A stretch of DNA of 64,000 nucleotides from Alnus glutinosa (GCF_958979055.1 NC_084891.1:27811001-27875000), one strand, 5' to 3'. Positions 40,834 to 52,301 are shown, counted from the stretch's first letter. The notes: generated by a model from the letters alone, not told the origin. Program-made: numbers and translations.

Positions 40834-41100
40834 ATGTGTCGTTTTGCGGGCAGCAAAAACCTTCTAGGAAATCTGAGGCGTACTTGGCTGACTCTTGAGT
40901 TTTGGAGGAAGCATAGGAACAACCAAAATTTTCCCTATTCTCTTAAGATCTGGAAAGAGGGAAGAAGGCTTACCCAAAGCGACTTTGACAGCTGGCACAA
41001 TGTCGGGAATAATCTGTACTGTCTACGAAACCAAGGCAGCTCTTCAAAATGACACATGGTTCCAAGGAAATGAACGAATTGAACTTTGCTTCTTCGAGTA
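40834..41100. other. Open, less AT-rich stretch next to the long-TIR element; unrecognised
   Basis: About 260 bp of near-balanced composition with open frames on both strands: plus 40834-41052 (starting MCRFAGSKNLLGNLRRTWLT) and plus 40895-41104, while the minus strand reads PDIVPAVKVALGKPSSLFPD without a stop for some distance. No family recognised. It may be a piece of a gene carried or displaced by transposition; it abuts the left target duplication of the 41110-42554 element. Confidence 0.3.
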
Positions 41101-41109
41101 TTAATATTA

Positions 41110-41486
41110 GGGTTAAATACTTAATAGCACGGTGTGGTTTGTAACTTTTATTTTTTGTCTTTTGAGTTTTACTTTTTATTATAGGCGATATTTGTAGTAT
41201 GAAAAAAAGATGAAAATAGTACTTCCGTCTATTTTTCTATTCAAAACTAACGTTCAACCATGTCATTCTACAGGTGTCGGAGTACATGCGGGACATCTGT
41301 CCCCGTGGTACACCTCAGCACTGAAGTGACTACCATTTTCTTTTTTATATTTTTTTTATTATCATTTTAGTGATTACTTTTATATTAAAATATATATGGG
41401 GTGGCTAAGCTACCTCAAGGCCATTTTTGGGGGTGGCCGAAAGCCACCCCCATTTGGCTTGGGGGCCACCCCCAAGAGCCAAAGTG

Positions 41487-41520
<34 letters not shown>

Positions 41521-42554
41521 ACAAATTAGGTTTTGGCCCTTGGGGGTGGCCCAAAAGAGTGGTTGAACCACCCCTATAACTTTTTTATTTATTTATTTTT
41601 TTAAAAAAAATTAAGTCTTAAAATTAAGAACTACAATTTTTTTTTTCCAATAGATACTCCTATAATTTTATAAATTTCACGATGGGCCTCATGTAGTTAA
41701 TAAGTACCATAAATGATACTTTGTTTTTGTAATTATATCACAAAAGGTACTTTGTACACAAACAATATTTGGTATATTTAGTATGCCTGTTTTGAACCAA
41801 AAGTAACATATATGCCTGTCGTGTATCAAAATAATATGTTGACAAGAATTGAACCCATCATAAAAAAAAAAACAAACAAACAAAAAAAACACAATCACTC
41901 ATGTGTAACAATTGGAAACACAAAATAATATGCGTGGCCAATTGATATAACCCAAAAAATGACCAAATTTTTGTTACTTAAACACAATTTTTTTTTTTCC
42001 AATAAATACCCCTGTAGTTTTATACATTTCATGATATGCCCCCCGTAGTTTAAATAAGTATAAAAAATGGTACCTTGATTTTATAAATATATCACACATG
42101 GTACTTTGTACACAATTAACATATTTTTGTCCTCAAGGGGTAGCACAATTGGTTGGGGATCAACCCTCATTAAGCGGAGGTTACTAGTTTGAATCCTCCC
42201 TCCTCATCTTGTGTTGATATGTCAAAAAATAAAATAAAATAAAATCAATATATTTTGTACCATATATAAAAATAATAATAAAAAAACCAAGGTACTATTA
42301 AAAAAGAAATCATTAAAATAATAATAATAATAATAATAAAAATGATAGCCACGTCAAGCTGAGGTGTACCACGGGGATAGGTGTCGTGCATGTACGCCGA
42401 CACCTGTAGGATGACATGGTTAGACGTTAGTTTTGGACGGAGATACCATTTTTGTCTTTTCCCATACTATAAGTACCTAATTTGATAAAAAAGAAAACCG
42501 ATAGGGCAAAAAATAAAGGTCGTAAAGCACAGGGGTGTATAGGCTATTTAACCC
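41110..42554. mobile_element. 1445-bp long-TIR DNA element, 9-bp target duplication (Mutator-type, no transposase)
   Basis: The ends are GGGTTAAATA and its inverse, continuing as inverted repeats of roughly 260 bp with shared words such as TCATCCTACAGGTGTCGG-type and CCCCGTGGTACACCTCAGC. They are flanked by TTAATATTA at 41101-41109 and 42555-42563. The interior has no transposase. It holds a GGGTGGC palindromic block (41395-41580), two direct copies of a unit of about 150 bp (41630-41790 and 41985-42130, sharing GGTACTTTGTACACAA), and a nested SINE. Since the duplication TTAATATTA is itself AT-rich, a 3-bp TTA duplication (Harbinger type) cannot be fully excluded. Confidence 0.87.
42129..42245 (+). 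mobile_element. SINE family 1, copy 2, nested in the long-TIR element
   Basis: Starts GTCCTCAAGGGGTAGCACAA, has B-box AGTTTGAATCC and the shared phrase ATCCTCCCTCCTC, and ends in an AAAAT-rich tail. It is about 85 percent like the copy at 3226. Flanks (ACATATTTTT and AATATATTTT) give only an imperfect target duplication. It sits inside the 41110-42554 element and so inserted later. Confidence 0.8.
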
Positions 42555-42563
42555 TTAATATTA

Positions 42564-44178
42564 TCATTTTCATATTTTATTAAAGTATTAATTTAAATAT
42601 TTATATTCATAATATTTTTATGTAATTAAATTGTTAGGATACGTAATTGTTTAATATAGACTATATAGTCCTAACTCTTATTTCAATTAACTATTATTTT
42701 AATTAAATATTTTATATGTTGCATAATTATTAAAGAATAATTTAAAACCACAGATAATTAATACTTTATATGGCGAGTGTGTCACGTGGTTTTGTTAGAA
42801 GAAAAATAGAAGGGAAAGGAAGAGTGTGAATAGAAGAGAAGTGGGTGGAAGGATGAAGATTTCCTTAGTTTTGTTGAGAGAGAAAAATGGGAGGAATTAA
42901 AGGAAATAGCCAGGATCGATCCACTTTCCCTCCGGGCCTACGATCTCCTATCCTTTCCTTCCAATCTTCTTTTCCAAGAATTAACTCAAGTGTTAAAATA
43001 TTGATTAAATTATTAAATATATTAAATTTTTATTAGCTTAAAATTTTAGAATAAGACAATAAGCGGTGGCAGAAGTTCTGAGTTCGAACCATATCTCTTC
43101 ATCATTTATCTTCGATTTCTATTAAATATTTCATGTATTGAACTTCATCTATTAAAAATGAGTTTGACTCCACACGTTAGAAATATTGTTAAAGTATTAA
43201 TTAAATGATTAAATTTATTTAATTTTAGAGCGCATCTTTTAGTTAATTAGCAGCTAGGCCGCTTCCTATACCTCGTGTGAGCAAGCATGTTCAACTGGTC
43301 TGTCATTATCTCTTCCAAGCAGATTAAAAGTGGAAAATACCTCTCTTATAATCTTTTTCCCATTACTGAAGAGAGAAAAAATAAATAGCCTTCAAATACC
43401 AGGATTTGTAATATGATATATTAAGTTTACAATAAAGTTTTCTTATCAAATTGAATTGGAGGAATATATGAAGTTTAGCATTTTTTTTTTATTGGGTTGG
43501 GTAAGATTTATCTAAATTATTTAATCTATTAAATTGACATATATTTAAAATACATGTGAAAATTAAAAATATACAAAAGAATTATATGCATTTCGGACAA
43601 ATATCAATTTAATAGGTTGAATTATAAAAAAAATTTCAGTCCAATTTGATGAAAAAAAGAAATAATAATTATCCTTAGGTTTAAATCGCCTATATTCCTC
43701 GAAAATTAACGATTGTGGTGTAAAGTTCATCAACTACAAGTTCTTAAATTAGGCATCCCATTTGCCTATTAGGCCTTCTAAATCTAAACCTAGCTATATG
43801 CATTATACAGTTTAACACAAATAATAATAATAATAATAATAATAGCAATAATAATTTGGCCAACTATCGGACCTAGACTGTTTAACTTTCAAGCATAGTT
43901 CGTTGGACTAGGAAACATGCAATATTCCTTTTTCTTTTTTTCTTTTTTAATCTTTATCATTATTGTCCTATAGTATTATTAAAATATTAATTAAGTATAA
44001 TTTTTTCTTATTATTATTAATTTAAGATTGTGGACAACTGTTAATTTAAGATGAAATAAGAATTGTGTGAACATTTGAAATAATTGATAATTTAATAAAT
44101 ATTATTATTATTTTTTAGGTAAAAACAAGTAGGCATAGCTCATTGTTGTAGTCCTCCATAGTTAATGTAAAAACAATG
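42564..44178. other. AT-rich gap, no gene seen
   Basis: Contains an ATA microsatellite (43819-43846) and A/T runs. Phrases such as GAGTTCGAACCATATCTCTT near 43079 look like worn repeat ends. No reading frame of interest. Confidence 0.5.
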
Positions 44179-44180
44179 GG

Positions 44181-44429
44181 TATGTTTGGCAAGTGACTTG
44201 CCATGTCAGAATAGTGGGTTGTTATTTTTTAAAGTTAGTAAAAGGTAATAATGTAACTATATAAAGTAAAAAGAATTTGTATAAAAAAGTGGAAAAGTTT
44301 TGTATTGAAATATTTTTTTTTTTATTTGAATAATAATAAAAAATTATTGATGTAAAAAAGTAAGAAAAATAGAGAAAATGATTGGCTGGCATTATCGTGG
44401 CATGGCAAGTCACTTGCCAAACAAGCCCA
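44181..44429 (-). mobile_element. GGCTTGTTTGG MITE family, copy 2 (inverted)
   Basis: The left end GTATGTTTGGCAAGTGACTT is the inverse of the right end AAGTCACTTGCCAAACAAGC; the inverted repeats extend about 30 bp. The interior matches copy 1 in the same orientation. The flanks read CAATG on both sides if the ends are set at GG and CC, a possible short target duplication. Confidence 0.8.
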
Positions 44430-47129
44430 ATGCTTTTAGGACCTTTCGCTTCTCAGTAGAACAAATTGCGCTTAGATTTTTTTTTTTTGGCTTAATTAGG
44501 AGAATAATTTACGGTCTCAATCATGCCAAAAACCAGTCACACATGTGGATTTATACTATTCATTTACATGTGAAATATTTAATTAAAATGTAAAGGGAAT
44601 GATAAAGATTGATGAGGTTCAAACAAATTATGATCATGACCTTTGCTTTGATATTATATAAATTATCACTTATTCAAACCGATAGAAAAATGTGAATTTA
44701 ATTATTTAATTAATAATTTATCATTCATTAATATATAATAAATATGATTTCGTAAGGATAATTGTATGAAAATCTAGAATTACCTAACGTTTATTTGAAG
44801 AAAAAAAAAAGGGGTGATGAGAATATATAATAAGAGCAATCTATTCTACATCGTATATGCATGGGCCGATTGGCATTTCCTTGGTATTTCCATAAGAAAA
44901 CGAGTGTTTGTGTCCCAAAAGAAGCATGAAGAAAGGTAATACCCAAAAAAAAGAAAATTCTATCAGGTGATACCCCAAATGCATGGCAAAATTTGGTATT
45001 AAAAAATCCGATCAAGATCCCCTAAAATTATGTCGTCCGAATTTTACAGAAATTCAGAAAGTTTGAGAAAATGAGGGTGTGCAGTCCATTGATCTACGCG
45101 GTACTGGCATGCTCTACATTCTAAGTTGTCCAAGACAAGTGGACCCCTAAGCATGCTTTCTTAAGCTGCCACAAAAATTTGGGAATTTTAATTTGGGAAA
45201 AAGTAAAAAAACACTAATTACACACTTCTTACATACCCATTCTCTCACATGGGATGAGGCGCATGTAGTGTGGGTCTCACCTCATGTAAGAGGATGGGTG
45301 TGTAACGGGTGTGTATAAGGGGTTTGTAAGGACTACTTTTGTAGCACTCCCTAGGAACACAGCTGATTAGGCGAATTAGTTTATTTGATTTATTTCTTGA
45401 CTATTCCTTGATTTACAGAAAGAAATTCCAGGTCTCAAGTCATGAAAGCTGACAAATTTGGTTGGTTCTGTAATGTAATTTTTTAGGCGTGGATTCAATC
45501 TCCGATCCAAGGACATGAAGGACCAGAAATTGACCGTGATTGGGGACATCGATTCGGTTTGATGTAGTCGTCAAGTTGAGGAAGCTCTGCACCACGGACA
45601 TATCATCTGTTGGACCGGCCAGCAAAAGAGCCTGAGAAGAAAAAGGAATATATCCTCCCGTGGCAAGATCCTGAGAGAGGGATCAGGTAAATAAGGCTTA
45701 TTAGGCTAAGCTTCGGAATGCCTTCCGAGCCTATAATCCTTAATTACGAACCAGAATTCTACCCAGATGAATAGATGATGGTGCAAACTCAATGGAGCAG
45801 CCGAACGCTTGTCTAATTTGCTGATTAGTAGATCTTAGAAGAATTAGATTGCAACATAAATAAAAGAAACTAAATAAAAAGAAGAAGAATAATTGTGGGT
45901 GATAATGAATTTAAATCTTTTTTCTGTTACTGATGTTGAAGAAGACATAACTGAGAGAGGCTGATGATGGGATTAGTTAATCTTATTAATGTTTTATGTT
46001 GTTGTTTGGACTTTTCTCTTATTTTTACTTTTTTTAAAAAATAAAAAATAAAAAAGTCATCTTTTTAAAATTATTATCAAACGACTTTCTTTACATTTAT
46101 ACATTAATTACTTTTTATTATTATTTAAACAAAAAATCTGTAACAAAACTATTTGCCTAACGTATTGGTTAGTGGTTTTTACATCAATAGAAGAGTTTAG
46201 TACTTTCGAGCTGTTTTATTTGTTCTTTATTTTTTAAAATGAGTGTTGTGTGCTGCCGGATGGTGGGGGCCATCTTCAGGGTCACCAAATCATTCACCCT
46301 TGTGGTGACACCGCCATTGGAGTCGCATCATTTTTTTATTTTATTTTTTGTCCTTTATTTTATAAAAATATTTCTTAATTTTTATCTCAAATATAGTCTG
46401 CACCAAATCGATTCTCAAACTTTTATGACTCTATTTGTTAATATGTTTTGAAAATATTTCTGTTTTTTGTTTGAAAAATTGTTCCGATAGATATAACGTA
46501 GAGGTAAAAATTATTTGAATGCATTTTTGTAGGTTGAAACCTGTATTTTTTATTTTTTATTTTTTATTTTTATCAAATGCACTCTAAACGATATATTTTT
46601 TGCTATTTTTTGTTTGAAAACACCCATTTAACCTACAAAATTGCAGGCCAAACTCAATGAAACACTTGGTGGCAAGTATTATTAGTACCGTTATATCATT
46701 AATACTCCTAACCAATCAGCCTTGTAAGAGTGATAAACAACAGCAGACAGATGATGATTATAGCAGGCTATCATCAGAAGCTAGAAGATTATCATCATGC
46801 TATCAATACTTAGCATACTCTGTAATTGTACAACTATATATATATGGTTAATGAACCATTATATAATTATTAACGAAAAGGGGAAAAAAAGAAAAAAGAA
46901 AAGAAACCTCCTCTCTGTAATTCAAACTCATGATATCAATAACAACCATATATTATATAATTAAAAGCCTTTACACAAAGTGACATACTTGTATTTAGTA
47001 CACAAATCTTATTTTCCACGACCCTAGCCTTTGTTAATTATTTGTCTTTCCAAGTACTGAAAGACTTCATAACACCAGCGTATATAGCCAGGCTAGGCGT
47101 GATTTATGTATATATGTATATATATACTT
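44430..47129. other. Gap between MITE copy 2 and GASA copy C
   Basis: 44764-44947 matches parts of 34878-35504 downstream of GASA copy B. A worn palindrome lies at 45217-45340 (listed apart). The open frames at 45440-45625 (minus) and 46239-46451 (plus) have no recognised family. AT-rich filler elsewhere. Confidence 0.5.
45217..45340. mobile_element. Imperfect palindrome, likely hairpin MITE
   Basis: The left arm (ATTACACACTTCTTACATAC, then CCATTCTCTCACATGGGATG) pairs with the right arm (CCTCATGTAAGAGGATGGGT, then GTGTAACGGGTGTGTATAAG) around a loop near 45268. Several mismatches. No target duplication was made out. Confidence 0.6.
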
Positions 47130-47503
47130 TTATGGGCACTTGCGTCTGTTGCCATGGGTGGTCATGTTAGCGTAGCAGGGGCAGACCTCAAGATTACCGG
47201 AAGTGCCTGGAGGAACACAGCTGCAACGGGCACAGCAAGTCCCGCATGCTCTCTTGCAGAGGTGCGGCCTAGACGACAACCGACACCTTGCAGCACATGC
47301 TGCTCCACAATCTGAAAACATAGCATACAACACAGTACTTGACAACGTTAGCCAACTATATATGACGACTCAATCAAACAGTATCATCCTAATTAACATC
47401 TATACTGATGGAAGAAGATGAAAGTTCACCTATTTTTGTCGATGGGTACTTTTTGTTCACCTGCAGCATCCCTCAACAGCATTCCATGTGGGTACGTTAG
47501 AAA

Positions 47504-47583
<80 letters not shown>

Positions 47584-47613
47584 AAACTCCATGTTTAGTT
47601 TGTAAAAACTATG

Positions 47614-47644
<31 letters not shown>

Positions 47645-47726
47645 TTACCATCTGATCAGCTTCACTGAGATGTATGACGAGAAGAGAAACGAGAATGAAA
47701 GCAATCAACTCCTTGGCGATGGCCAT
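47130..47726 (-). CDS. GASA/snakin peptide (GASA1-like), copy C, 3 exons, 96 aa
   Basis: Exons: 47649-47726 (26 codons), 47430-47460 (31 nt), 47130-47311 (182 nt). The signal peptide reads MAIAKELIAFILVSLLVIHL, then SEADQM, the linker VNKKYPSTKI and the 12-cysteine domain, which starts DCGAACAARCRLSSRPHLCK and ends THGNRRKCP. First and last exons have exactly the same lengths as in copies A and B; only the middle exon varies. Intron 1 (188 bp) is mostly two microsatellites, TA at 47508-47576 and GA at 47616-47644, so its length should vary between individuals. Promoter block GTGAGATATGGGTG and a TATA box are shared with copy B. All key cysteines are present. Confidence 0.95.
47508..47645. repeat. 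TA and GA microsatellites in GASA copy C intron 1
   Basis: About 34 TA units (47508-47576), then 38 bp, then about 14 GA units (47616-47644) end five bases before the exon 1 border on the plus strand. Read on the gene strand this is a CT run just after the splice donor. Confidence 0.9.
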
Positions 47727-47810
47727 TGTTAAAGACTTGGAACTAGAGCTTTGTGTTCAACGCTAGTTGAAACTTCAATATGTAGTGCGTACAAGTGAGA
47801 TATGGGTGCT

Positions 47811-47820
47811 CTTATTTATA
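47811..47820 (-). promoter_or_regulatory. TATA box of GASA copy C
   Basis: The minus strand reads TATAAATAAG about 85-94 bp before the start codon, in the same setting (GTGAGATATGGGTG) as copy B. Confidence 0.8.
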
Positions 47821-48820
47821 GCAAGCGTTCGTGAGAAGGAATAAAGCGGGGAGCCCGGGGGAGGTGCATGCAAGAAGGGGAAATTCTAGGCGGAAGCTAG
47901 GGAGATAGAAAATAGTTTCATGTACCGACTATTAATGGGGCTATTTTTTTGGATAGTGGGTCTCCTGTTCGGGCAGAGGAGAGCCCACCATTCTTTGCCT
48001 AATTACAGAGGCTATAGAGAATTTTTTAAAATCTTTAATTGCAATGAATTTTGTCAAGAACCAAAGTGGTTTGTAGAGACAGAACCCGGAGAGTTGAGGG
48101 AAAAAGAAACTTATGAAACTTGTATTCGTCGAAGTAAACAAAGTGTTGCTTTATATACGCAATGAAAACAGAGCACACGCTCCGATCCTCTCTAACTAAT
48201 TTCTAACTGATATAACAATCTAACAGTAAATTAAATTAACATGTGATTTATACAGTCAGCATCTATACAGTTCCCGGCCTTCATGGCAGCTTGCTTCGTC
48301 TTGCATTCTAGTTTTGCCTTGTTGGCATCTTGCTGCTTGATGACAGTTTGTTTGATAATTTGATAAATCATGTTTAAGATAAAAATAATTTTTAACATCT
48401 CTTCAACAAATCGATGTATGATTAATTAGATTGGAGTCGGGTTATGGAAAAGGGTTTATTGGGTTTATTACTATGTATGATCGACCACATTAAAGTATCA
48501 ATTGAATGTTTTTCTATCACCTTAATTAAACTTTTAGATTAATAATTTAAGGTAACATTAGAACAAAGATATTTCTAAAAACATAATTTCTAACTAGTTT
48601 TTAATTTTTGTTTTCAAAACTTTAAAAATAAAAAACAAAATAATAAAACAGATAGAATAGACTTTCAAACCACCTAATTACGGCACAAACAGTACACATC
48701 ATTTAGTGGTACTGCCTATATGGCTTTTATCGTTTTGCCTTGACTTTTTCAGTGCTTTCTTTTTTTCTTTTTCTTTTTTTTTTTCAATTCTTGTACTAAA
48801 CACAACCAATAAATAAAGAA
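47821..48820. other. Upstream gap of GASA copy C
   Basis: Mostly AT-rich. An open frame at 47920-48165 (plus, starting MYRLLMGLFFWIVGLLFGQR) has no recognised family and overlaps the expected promoter; I do not call it a gene. Nothing else stands out up to the MITE at 48822. Confidence 0.4.
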
Positions 48821-48821
48821 A

Positions 48822-49067
48822 GACTGAATTTGTTTGGTAAGAGTAATAAAATTTTTTCATCCCCTCTTTATTTATCATAAAAATAATTAATTTCAAAACA
48901 CTCTAATTTTATATTACATTATTAATTTTTTATTGTTATTTAAATAAAAAAAATTCACTACAATACAAAATTTTTTCATTTTTCTATACAAATTTTTTTT
49001 ACTTTATATCACATCTATCACTTTCAACTCCTACTACCAATTCTCATTTTCCTTACCAAACAAGACC
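48822..49067 (+). mobile_element. GGCTTGTTTGG MITE family, copy 3
   Basis: Ends TTTGTTTGGTAAG and CTTACCAAACAAGACC. The interior carries TTATTTAAATAAAAAAAATTCACTACAATACAAA and TACTTTATATCACATC as adjoining words, the signature of the family in plus orientation. Confidence 0.78.
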
Positions 49068-49257
49068 AATATTTTTGTCAAAAGAAGAGGGTATGGACAT
49101 GTATCTGAAAAATCAAAGGTTTTGAAGAATCGTCTCCTCAGTGACAGGTCAGAAATCTTTTTAGTCTAGCCTCGACCAACCTAGCTAGTATTGTCACCTT
49201 CCTTCTCCATTTGCCAACCTAATTCATCGTGGATAAGCTTTCCCTACCCAACTCTTG

Positions 49258-49508
49258 GGCTTGTTTGGCAAAGGAAGGAGAATTCTCATTCCCTTTCCTC
49301 ACTTATCCCAAAAATAACTAACTTCAAAACATTCCAACTTTATATCACATCAATAATTTTTTATTATTATTTAAATAAAAAAATTCACTACAATACAAAT
49401 TTTTTTTCACTTTTCTATACAAATTTTTTTTACTTTATATCACATCTATCAATTCTAATTCCCACTACCAATTCCCCTTTCCTTCCTCTTCCCTTACCAA
49501 ACAAGCCT
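49258..49508 (+). mobile_element. GGCTTGTTTGG MITE family, copy 4
   Basis: Ends GGGCTTGTTTGGCAAAGGAA and TTCCCTTACCAAACAAGCC, the cleanest inverted ends of the family here. The interior is about 90 percent like copy 3 by eye. The two copies are only 190 bp apart and in the same orientation. Confidence 0.85.
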
Positions 49509-50490
49509 ACTATCAAACGGGCTTAACCAAACCAATGCCATGTAAGGACGTATTATTGATTATATGATAAGAAAATGACCTTCACGATAATTCAATCCAT
49601 CGTGAATTAATATTCGTCGTAATAAAATAAGGAATATCAGTTTTTTATTTTTTGTTACAATTCTTTGATAGTATTCATTTATGCTTGTTTATTTTCCATG
49701 AAACTCAATCATGTGAGTCTGATTTTTTTTTTTTTTTTACGGCTACAATCATAGTAAGCATGATATGAAACGAATTGAGATTTGGGTGTAATTGTTCTGA
49801 TTGGAGCTATTTATTTAAAATGAACCATCTATATTGGGACAATGCATAAACGAGGGAAAAAAAAAAAGTAACCTGCAGGTTACAAGTCATTGGTGGTGGC
49901 CAAATTATTCCTATTAGCTACAACTTGGTTGGGAGGGATCGAACTACTTCTTGAACTAATGAATGATTTGACCACTTTTAATGGTAAATTTAAAGTTAAT
50001 AAATAATAATAATAATAATAATAATTAGGCCACAATTAACGGCCACTTATATAGCTTGCCCATCATTATAATGAAATTATGAATAGGTGAGATTACTGAA
50101 AATCGTAATCCAAAATGGAAATAGGTGATCCTGCCAAGTTCCGTGGGGACTAGGCTATCCGAACCGGACAAACGCAATGTCCACACGTGCACTTAATGAA
50201 ATTATGTCGTTTTATGAGCGTCACAAACGTTTGACAGTTTCAGACAAAACGACGGTGATGTGGTCGTGGGAGTCGTAGAAAGTAGAAAGAAGCCTCATAG
50301 AAAGTCGCTTGACAGCTGTACAAAGTGACGCCCAAATCAATGTCGGGTCCCCCTCTAAGGCCTAAGCCATGCCCTGATGCCCATGTCACTATAGACAAAG
50401 AAAAAGCTCCCATCAGTCATAATGTATTATCTTAAAGAAACATCAATCAATCAATTCAATTTTTCCTTCTTCTTTTTCTTTTTCATTCTG
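49509..50490. other. AT-rich gap; contains a piece similar to the GASA copy B upstream region
   Basis: 50240-50365 includes GACAGCTGTACAAAGTGACG and CAAATCAATGTCGGGTCCCC, which resemble 38375-38475. The rest is A/T-rich with an AAT run (50004-50023). No gene seen. Confidence 0.45.
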
Positions 50491-50688
50491 GACTTGTTTG
50501 GTATCCATCTTTATCTTTTTTAAAAAACAATAAACTTCTAAACATTCTAATTTTATTTTACATTAATAATTTATTATTATTATTTAAATAAAAAAATTCA
50601 CTTCAATATAAATTATTTTTATTTTATATCATACCTATCGCTTTCAACTCCCACTATCAATTCTGCTTCCCGTACCAAACAATGCCGT
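50491..50688 (+). mobile_element. GGCTTGTTTGG MITE family, copy 5 (short)
   Basis: Ends GGACTTGTTTGGTATCC and CCCGTACCAAACAATGCC. The interior has the family words (TTATTTAAATAAAAAAATTC and TTTTATATCATACCTATCGC), but it is about 50 bp shorter than copies 3 and 4. Confidence 0.75.
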
Positions 50689-51744
50689 TATGATTTGAAA
50701 AACATCAATTTCTTTTTCTTTTTTTGTACTTAAGTAACCAAGGTAACTAGATCCTTAAATTTGATTTGTGGTACGATCAATGAATTTAATTATCCTTAGC
50801 GAAGATATACTTAATTATTATATAATGGTTAACAATATAGGGATTACGATTCTCTCTATTTTAAAATAAAGAGAATTCATTTTATGATTGATGATATTAT
50901 TTATTAGAGGCCTTTTCGAACCTAATAAAGTCCATTAGATGGTGTCATGTGACCCGAATTACTACCTCAATCCAAAGGTACCATGTGGCTTATAGTGTTG
51001 CATCTCCTTCCCTATAATTAATGCTCTATGAGCTCTAATAACCATTCCCTTCATTATTATATTTCACTTATCTTAGAACTAAAAAGAAAAGAAAAAAATT
51101 AAAAATTGACAACTTTATTATCATATATATCGTCATTTTTCTGATACTTATTATTGATCGATTCCGATGGCCCATACTACCTACTAGGCTACTAGTATTA
51201 AACAAGCTCATAGGAATCAAACAAACCAAGCAAATTGGTGGAGGACATTCCACCAGCCAAATTAATGATCAAATTTGACCCACTTGCTTACATTTTTAAT
51301 ACGGCGTTGTAGGATATACATGCATCGAAATCATGCCAGGCGGGCATCACTAATCATTTATCCAAAGTGAATCCAACTTGGACTAGCGATTGCCAACTTT
51401 GTTAGGGGGTTGGTGAGCGAAGATTAAGTAAGTAGATGACGATTAATTATATCAGAAGCAATAATGTGCGTGGAATTTCTCCCACCCATTAAAAAATGAA
51501 TAAAGGTTTTCTTAAAAAATAATAATAATAAAAATCATCTTATTAAACTAACGTGTCTTTCAGAAGATGCGAGAATTTTAAAAAATACATGTAAAAATCA
51601 TATGTTTTATTTAAAAATAAAGTTTTCCTTTAAACTTTTTGTAACTTAATGTATGAAAATGTTATGAATCTCTTTTGAGTATCAAATAATATACCAAAAT
51701 ACTAAGTGAAAAAAATTTAGACATACCTTCATCCATATTTACTT
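50689..51744. other. AT-rich gap, no gene seen
   Basis: Carries the matches to 39115-39415 described for the GASA upstream duplication, at about 51055-51080 and 51360-51420. An open minus-strand frame at 51068-51253 has no recognised family. Confidence 0.45.
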
Positions 51745-51747
51745 TAA

Positions 51748-52298
51748 TGCTCCATTTGTTTCGACGTAAAATGAATTCCGTCGTAAAATGTTTTCGACAA
51801 AATCATTTTTCAGAAAATATTTTTCGACTTTTGGCTTGCACGAAAAATTACCAACGACGAAAAACGGAATCTGGCAACGTCCAGTCACCGTCGTCGGATT
51901 CCGGCGAGCTAGATTCCGACCAAATTCGTCGGCATCTCGCCTGATTCTGGCTAGATTGGCCAGACTCCGGCAAATCCGATCGGAATCTGGCCAGATTCGG
52001 CCGACATCCGGTGCAGCGGTTGGACATCACCAGATTCCAGCAAAATTTTTCAGATTCCGGTACCGATTGGTTGCCGAATTCCGGTGATAGTCGACTACGT
52101 TATTTAAAAGAGAGTCGACTGCATCTGCCGTCTGGGGAAAAAAAAAGCGTAAATAATTTTCCGAAATTAACTAAGCATTTTTTGTCAAACAGAAATCATT
52201 TTTCAATTGACTATTATTTTGCTCTTACCAAATACCAAAAAATGAAAACTGGCAAAATTATTTTTCAGAAACCATTTTACGCTAAAACAAATAGAGCA
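51748..52298. mobile_element. 551-bp TIR element with TAA target duplication
   Basis: Left end TGCTCCATTTGTTTCGACGT and right end CGCTAAAACAAATAGAGCA form inverted repeats of about 26 bp; sub-terminal TTTTCAGAAA words are also inverted. Flanked by TAA at 51745-51747 and 52299-52301, as for PIF/Harbinger-type elements, though a 3-base duplication is weak proof. The centre (51880-52090) is GC-rich and built of recurring GATTCCGGC/GATTCTGGC words about 20 bp apart, which opens reading frames on both strands without coding meaning. A worn copy of the centre lies at 35040-35235. Confidence 0.78.
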
Positions 52299-52301
52299 TA
52301 A

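Noticed and set aside
47920-48165. 81-codon frame with a hydrophobic start
   Set aside because: Lies in the promoter of GASA copy C; no family and no splice context. Could be rechecked with RNA data.
51747-52301. Arg/Ser-rich open frames on both strands
   Set aside because: They come from the GATTCCGGC word array inside a TIR element.
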